This document shows positions 15,755 through 18,618 of a stretch of DNA of 18,618 nt, piece after piece. The DNA is from Bacteroidota bacterium (GTDB taxonomy: Bacteria > Bacteroidota > Bacteroidia > Chitinophagales > Chitinophagaceae), in the NCBI GenBank assembly GCA_023429985.1, contig JAEZCV010000036.1, forward strand, positions 1-18,618, written 5' to 3'. The translations under genes were made by a program, and so were the position numbers. Each line of letters opens with the position of its first letter. The first letter of the stretch is position 1. The notes beneath the pieces were generated by a model that saw only the letters and a program-made list of their open reading frames with translations, searched no databases and was not told the origin of the DNA.

Positions 15755-16342
15755 ATGAATGAAAATGCAGAAAACATAAATGCGCTGATCAGGAACAGAA
15801 GGTCCACTTTTCCAAAACAGTTTGCCGAGGGAAAAAGAATTGATGATTCGGTAGTTGAAAATATTTTGGAGAATGCAACCTGGGCGCCCAGTCATGGAAA
15901 CATACAGCCATGGAAATTTGTAGTTTTTACAGGAGAAGGAATAAAAAAACTGGCCGCTTTTCAAAGCGAATTATATAAGGAATCGTCAGGCGAAAAATTT
16001 AAAGAAACAACCTATGCAACGCTACAGTCCAACCCATTAAAGGCTTCTCATATAATTGCCATTTGTTTAAAAAGAGATCCCAATAAAAAATTTCCCGAGA
16101 TAGAAGAAATTTCGGCAGTGGCATGTGCAGTGCAGAATATGTATTTAACCATTGCAGCTATGGGCATTGGTGGTTATTGGACTACAGGCGGTATTACCTA
16201 TAACGAAAAAGCAAAGCCTTTTTTTGGATTGAATGAAGATGATAAACTGATGGGCTTTTTCTACCTGGGAGAGATAGCAGTTCCTTCTCCCGAAAAAAGC
16301 CGGCATCCTTTGGAAGAAAAGGTAGAATGGGTGAGAGGCTGA
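15755..16342 (+). CDS. Nitroreductase family flavoprotein
   Basis: This 195-residue protein fits the nitroreductase family of FMN-dependent, NAD(P)H-using oxidoreductases. Family marks are NRRST at 14-18 (FMN phosphate contact), NATWAPSHGNIQPWKFVVF at about 40-58, the AVACAVQNMYLTIAAMGIGGYW helix and loop, and a C-terminal FFYLGEIAVP strand. The length is that of the short YdjA-like group. The substrate cannot be predicted: members reduce nitroaromatics, quinones or flavins, or act as dehydrogenases. A TTG at 15749 would extend the frame by two codons, but the ATG at 15755 is the natural start. The gene converges with murA, with only 13 bases between them, and seems to be a single-gene unit. 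Confidence 0.92.
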   Translation: MNENAENINALIRNRRSTFPKQFAEGKRIDDSVVENILENATWAPSHGNIQPWKFVVFTGEGIKKLAAFQSELYKESSGEKFKETTYATLQSNPLKASHIIAICLKRDPNKKFPEIEEISAVACAVQNMYLTIAAMGIGGYWTTGGITYNEKAKPFFGLNEDDKLMGFFYLGEIAVPSPEKSRHPLEEKVEWVRG

Positions 16343-16355
16343 TGGTTAATTCATA

Positions 16356-17663
16356 TTAATCAATTCGCCGGATCTCAGCACCCAGGTCCTGTAATCGTTT
16401 ATCAATGTACTGGTAGCCACGGTCTATCTGGTCGATGTTTTGAATGATGCTTTTTCCTTCGGCACTGAGGGCAGCAATGAGCAGGGCCACACCTGCCCTG
16501 ATGTCGGGAGAGCTCATATTTATGCCGCGAAGTTTGTGTTTTCTTTCAAGTCCAATAATAGCAGCGCGGTGCGGATCACAAAGAATGATCTGCGCTCCCA
16601 TGTCAATAAGTTTATCTACAAAGAACAAACGGCTTTCAAACATTTTCTGGTGCACGAGAAGTGATCCTTTTGCCTGCGTTGCCACAACAAGAATGATACT
16701 TAAAAGATCGGGTGTAAATCCCGGCCATGGATGATCGTAAATGTTGAGCACTCCGCCATCCAGGTAGGTTTCCACTTCGTAAATTTCCTGTTCAGGAATA
16801 TGGATATCATCGCCCGATAAATTGATTTCGATACCAAGCTGCCTGAATTTGGAAGTGATGACGCTTAGATTTTCCACCCCGGCGTTTTTAATTACAATAT
16901 CGCTCTGGGTCATGGCCGCCATCCCAATAAAAGAACCAATTTCAATCATGTCGGGCTGAATGCGATGCGAGGTGCCATGGAGTTTTTCAACGCCCTGTAT
17001 TACCAGCATATTACTTCCAATGCCTGTGATTTTTGCACCCATTTTATTCAGCATTTTACACAGTTGCTGAATATAGGGCTCACAGGCAGCATTATAAATT
17101 ACGGAACTTCCCTGCGCCATTACTGCGGCCATCACAACGTTGGCTGTTCCGGTAACAGAAGGTTCATCCAGTAAAATATATTTTCCTTTTAAGCCCGTAG
17201 TTGAAAAATAGTAAAAGCCATCTTCGCCATAATAGGTGAAGTCGGCACCTAGTTTTTTAAAACCTTCTATATGTGTATCGAGCCTTCTTCTTCCTATTTT
17301 ATCGCCACCCGGTTTAGGAATGAAAGCTTTTTTGAACCTTGCAAGCATGGGTCCTGCAAACATTACCGATCCGCGTAGTTTGCCGCTTTTAGATTTAAAG
17401 TCTTCCCCTCTCAAATAATTCAAATCCACATCATCTGCCTGGAAGGTGCAGGTATGCCTGTCGGTTCTGTCGATCTTTACGTTCATTTCTCCGAGCAACT
17501 CAATCAGGTTATTTACATCCAGGATATCGGGGATGTTGCTTATGGTTACTTTTTCATCTGTGAGTAAAACGGCACTGATAATTTGTAATGCTTCGTTCTT
17601 TGCACCCTGTGGTAAAATTTCTCCTTTTAATCTTTTCCCGCCTATAACTTCAAATGATGCCAT
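16356..17663 (-). CDS. murA: UDP-N-acetylglucosamine 1-carboxyvinyltransferase (MurA), Cys-to-Asp type
   Basis: This 435-residue enzyme transfers enolpyruvyl from PEP to UDP-GlcNAc, the first committed step of peptidoglycan synthesis in the cytosol. It has the two-lobed EPSP-synthase-like layout. Lys22-Asn23 in QGAKNE are the PEP-site residues, LRGSVMFAGPMLARF precedes the active-site loop, HPWPGFTPDLLS carries the catalytic Asp region, and SSPDIRAGVALLIAAL contains the C-terminal Arg. The loop normally written PGGC reads PKPGGDKIG, so Asp121 replaces the Cys of E. coli MurA (Cys115). That Cys is the residue fosfomycin alkylates, so this enzyme should be intrinsically insensitive. The downstream-of-DUF4290 arrangement is, as I recall, common in Bacteroidota. 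An 84-base gap with a hairpin separates the two genes. Confidence 0.96.
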   Translation of the reverse strand: MASFEVIGGKRLKGEILPQGAKNEALQIISAVLLTDEKVTISNIPDILDVNNLIELLGEMNVKIDRTDRHTCTFQADDVDLNYLRGEDFKSKSGKLRGSVMFAGPMLARFKKAFIPKPGGDKIGRRRLDTHIEGFKKLGADFTYYGEDGFYYFSTTGLKGKYILLDEPSVTGTANVVMAAVMAQGSSVIYNAACEPYIQQLCKMLNKMGAKITGIGSNMLVIQGVEKLHGTSHRIQPDMIEIGSFIGMAAMTQSDIVIKNAGVENLSVITSKFRQLGIEINLSGDDIHIPEQEIYEVETYLDGGVLNIYDHPWPGFTPDLLSIILVVATQAKGSLLVHQKMFESRLFFVDKLIDMGAQIILCDPHRAAIIGLERKHKLRGINMSSPDIRAGVALLIAALSAEGKSIIQNIDQIDRGYQYIDKRLQDLGAEIRRID

Positions 17664-17703
17664 TGATATGTTTTAATGATCTATGCAAATTACTTGCTAA
17701 ATG

Positions 17704-17728
17704 CAAAAGGCCGGCATTTTCGCCGGCC
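17704..17728 (-). terminator. Hairpin between the DUF4290 gene and murA
   Basis: GGCCGGC (17709-17715) pairs perfectly with GCCGGCC (17722-17728) around a 6-base loop. On the minus strand TTTTG follows, so the T run is short (four). It begins 20 bases after the DUF4290 stop. It may terminate fully or only reduce read-through into murA, whose own promoter I could not identify. Confidence 0.6.
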
Positions 17729-17747
17729 CTGGTATTGTGTAAATAAA

Positions 17748-18425
17748 TTAAAACCGTTTTTTACCAAACTTTCCGCCGCCACCTCGTTTATCATTTCTTC
17801 CACCACCATTATTTCCACGGTTCTGGAATTTGCCGCGCTGTTGTCTTCCATATCCGCCCCGGTCACGTTCACGGTCCTGCGATGGCCTGTAAGCTTTTAC
17901 ATAAGGTGTGTTGGTAAATTCAAGTTGTCCTTTTGTAAGATTGGTCAATTCACTTTGTATGGCATCGTCGTGAACAACATCTTTATGCCAGTTATTGTAA
18001 GCCAGCTTCATGTAGTAGGCTATAGCATTGGCGAAGCCCTGGCGTTTTTCGGGATTATCTTCTTTCAGGGCCTTGTCAATTACCAGCTCAAGATTTTTTC
18101 CAAGGTGAGAATACCTTGGATATCTTTTTGGATAGGCAAGAGGGCCTGGTTTAACTTTATAAGTTTCTTTTTTGGGAATGGGGTAGGGACTGTCTACATC
18201 TAATTTAAAATCGCTGATATAAAAGAGGTGATCCCAGAGTTTATGTCGGAAATCTTCAACATTTTTAAGGTGAGGGTTTAAAAACCCCATAAGCTCAATT
18301 ACCACGTAAGCCTGCTTTTGTCTTCGCTCCCTGTCCTCAATTGACAAAAGGTGTTCTACCATTCTTTGAATATGACGTCCATATTCGCGCATGGTCAGGT
18401 AGTTTCTAGTAGTATTATACTCCAT
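17748..18425 (-). CDS. DUF4290 family protein with Arg/Gly-rich C-terminal tail
   Basis: This 225-residue cytoplasmic protein has two parts. Residues 1 to about 175 are a mostly helical, conserved domain (MEYNTTRNYLTMREYGRHIQ ... FLNPHLKNVEDFRHKLWDHL ... NAIAYYMKLAYNNWHKD) that I recognise as DUF4290, found in Bacteroidota and without a known function. Residues about 180-225 form a disordered tail rich in Arg, Gly, Asn and Gln with RGG-like steps (DRGGYGRQQRGKF, KRGGGGKFGKKRF) and very basic at the end. Such tails often bind RNA, but that is only an inference here. There is no signal peptide or membrane segment. The gene lies directly upstream of murA. An exact TAnnTTTG element is placed five bases before the ATG. 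Confidence 0.87.
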   Translation of the reverse strand: MEYNTTRNYLTMREYGRHIQRMVEHLLSIEDRERRQKQAYVVIELMGFLNPHLKNVEDFRHKLWDHLFYISDFKLDVDSPYPIPKKETYKVKPGPLAYPKRYPRYSHLGKNLELVIDKALKEDNPEKRQGFANAIAYYMKLAYNNWHKDVVHDDAIQSELTNLTKGQLEFTNTPYVKAYRPSQDRERDRGGYGRQQRGKFQNRGNNGGGRNDKRGGGGKFGKKRF

Positions 18426-18430
18426 CGAAG

Positions 18431-18438
18431 CAAATGTA
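18431..18438 (-). promoter_or_regulatory. -7 promoter element of the DUF4290 gene
   Basis: The minus strand reads TACATTTG, an exact TAnnTTTG, ending five bases before the ATG at 18425. Transcription from it would begin at or next to the start codon, giving a leaderless or nearly leaderless mRNA. No good -33 TTG is visible. Confidence 0.4.
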
Positions 18439-18580
18439 ATGAAGAATGGCTTTTCTTACTATAACTGAAGAATTTTAGTTTAGTTGTCTTCCTGCCGAGG
18501 GCAGGTGTAGGCGTTTCGTTAGTATGATCCCGCTCCCGCTCTCTTTCCCCGCACTTCTATCCACATGGGCGGCCTTAATA
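18439..18580. other. Non-coding stretch with a short perfect palindrome
   Basis: I find no gene here. It contains CCTGCC-GAG-GGCAGG (18491-18505), a perfect 6-bp hairpin, and a pyrimidine-rich tract with the doubled motif CCCGCT (around 18528-18539). Base composition is more GC-rich than the surrounding spacers. It could be the 3' part of a structured RNA, an intergenic repeat, or untranslated sequence of the neighbouring unit. Confidence 0.35.
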
Positions 18581-18614
18581 AAAAAGAAAGGGGCCCCGAA
18601 CCAAGGCCCCTTTT
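18581..18614. terminator. Strong Rho-independent terminator at the right edge
   Basis: AAAGGGGCC (18587-18595) pairs with GGCCCCTTT (18605-18613) around a 9-base loop. The minus strand then reads TTTCTTTTTTATT, a good T run, so it most likely ends a minus-strand gene lying right of the window. The plus side has a shorter T run (TTTTACAA), so it may act in both directions. Confidence 0.8.
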
Positions 18615-18618
18615 ACAA

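Overview
The window looks like a stretch of ordinary chromosome from a member of the Bacteroidota, most likely a relative of the Chitinophagaceae. The pointers are taxonomic-type genes and signals: a TonB-receptor-like outer-membrane protein of the OMP_b-brl_3 type, a GldE-like CNNM/CBS protein, DUF2911 and DUF4290 proteins, a DUF5117-type zinc metalloprotease, a MurA with Asp instead of the catalytic Cys, and several promoters with the Bacteroidota -7 element TAnnTTTG in place of a TATAAT box. I see no phage, integrase, transposase, CRISPR array or defence cassette, and no convincing new multi-gene system.

Layout, left to right. 1-405 is the 3' end of a dusB-like tRNA-dihydrouridine synthase. 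418-2490 holds, on the minus strand, a glutathione peroxidase, a DUF2911 exported protein and an AcpH-like ACP phosphodiesterase; between the first two lies a small plus-strand lipoprotein gene broken by a one-base frameshift. 2577-4156 is a plus-strand pair: a secreted PepSY-like small protein with a textbook promoter and terminator, then a bacterial deoxyhypusine-synthase homologue. 4224-9848 is a minus-strand run of independent units: M28 peptidase, rpiB, tatC and a large secreted metzincin. 9935-11799 is a likely two-gene operon, gmk then gldE. A divergent AraC-type regulator (11953-12804) meets, stop to stop, a large outer-membrane receptor (12805-15276). Upstream of that receptor, 15277-15754 carries no gene but four copies of an 80-bp tandem unit made of imperfect palindromes. 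A nitroreductase, murA and a DUF4290 protein with an arginine/glycine-rich tail fill 15755-18425. The last 190 bases are non-coding and end in a strong terminator hairpin.

Functionally this is housekeeping (tRNA modification, GMP synthesis, peptidoglycan synthesis, pentose phosphate, Tat export, ACP recycling) mixed with envelope and secreted proteins (M28 peptidase, metzincin, receptor, PepSY-like and DUF2911 proteins). The points most worth a second look are the frameshifted lipoprotein, the 80-bp palindromic array, the deoxyhypusine-synthase homologue in a bacterium, the Cys-to-Asp MurA, and the unexplained right-hand end.
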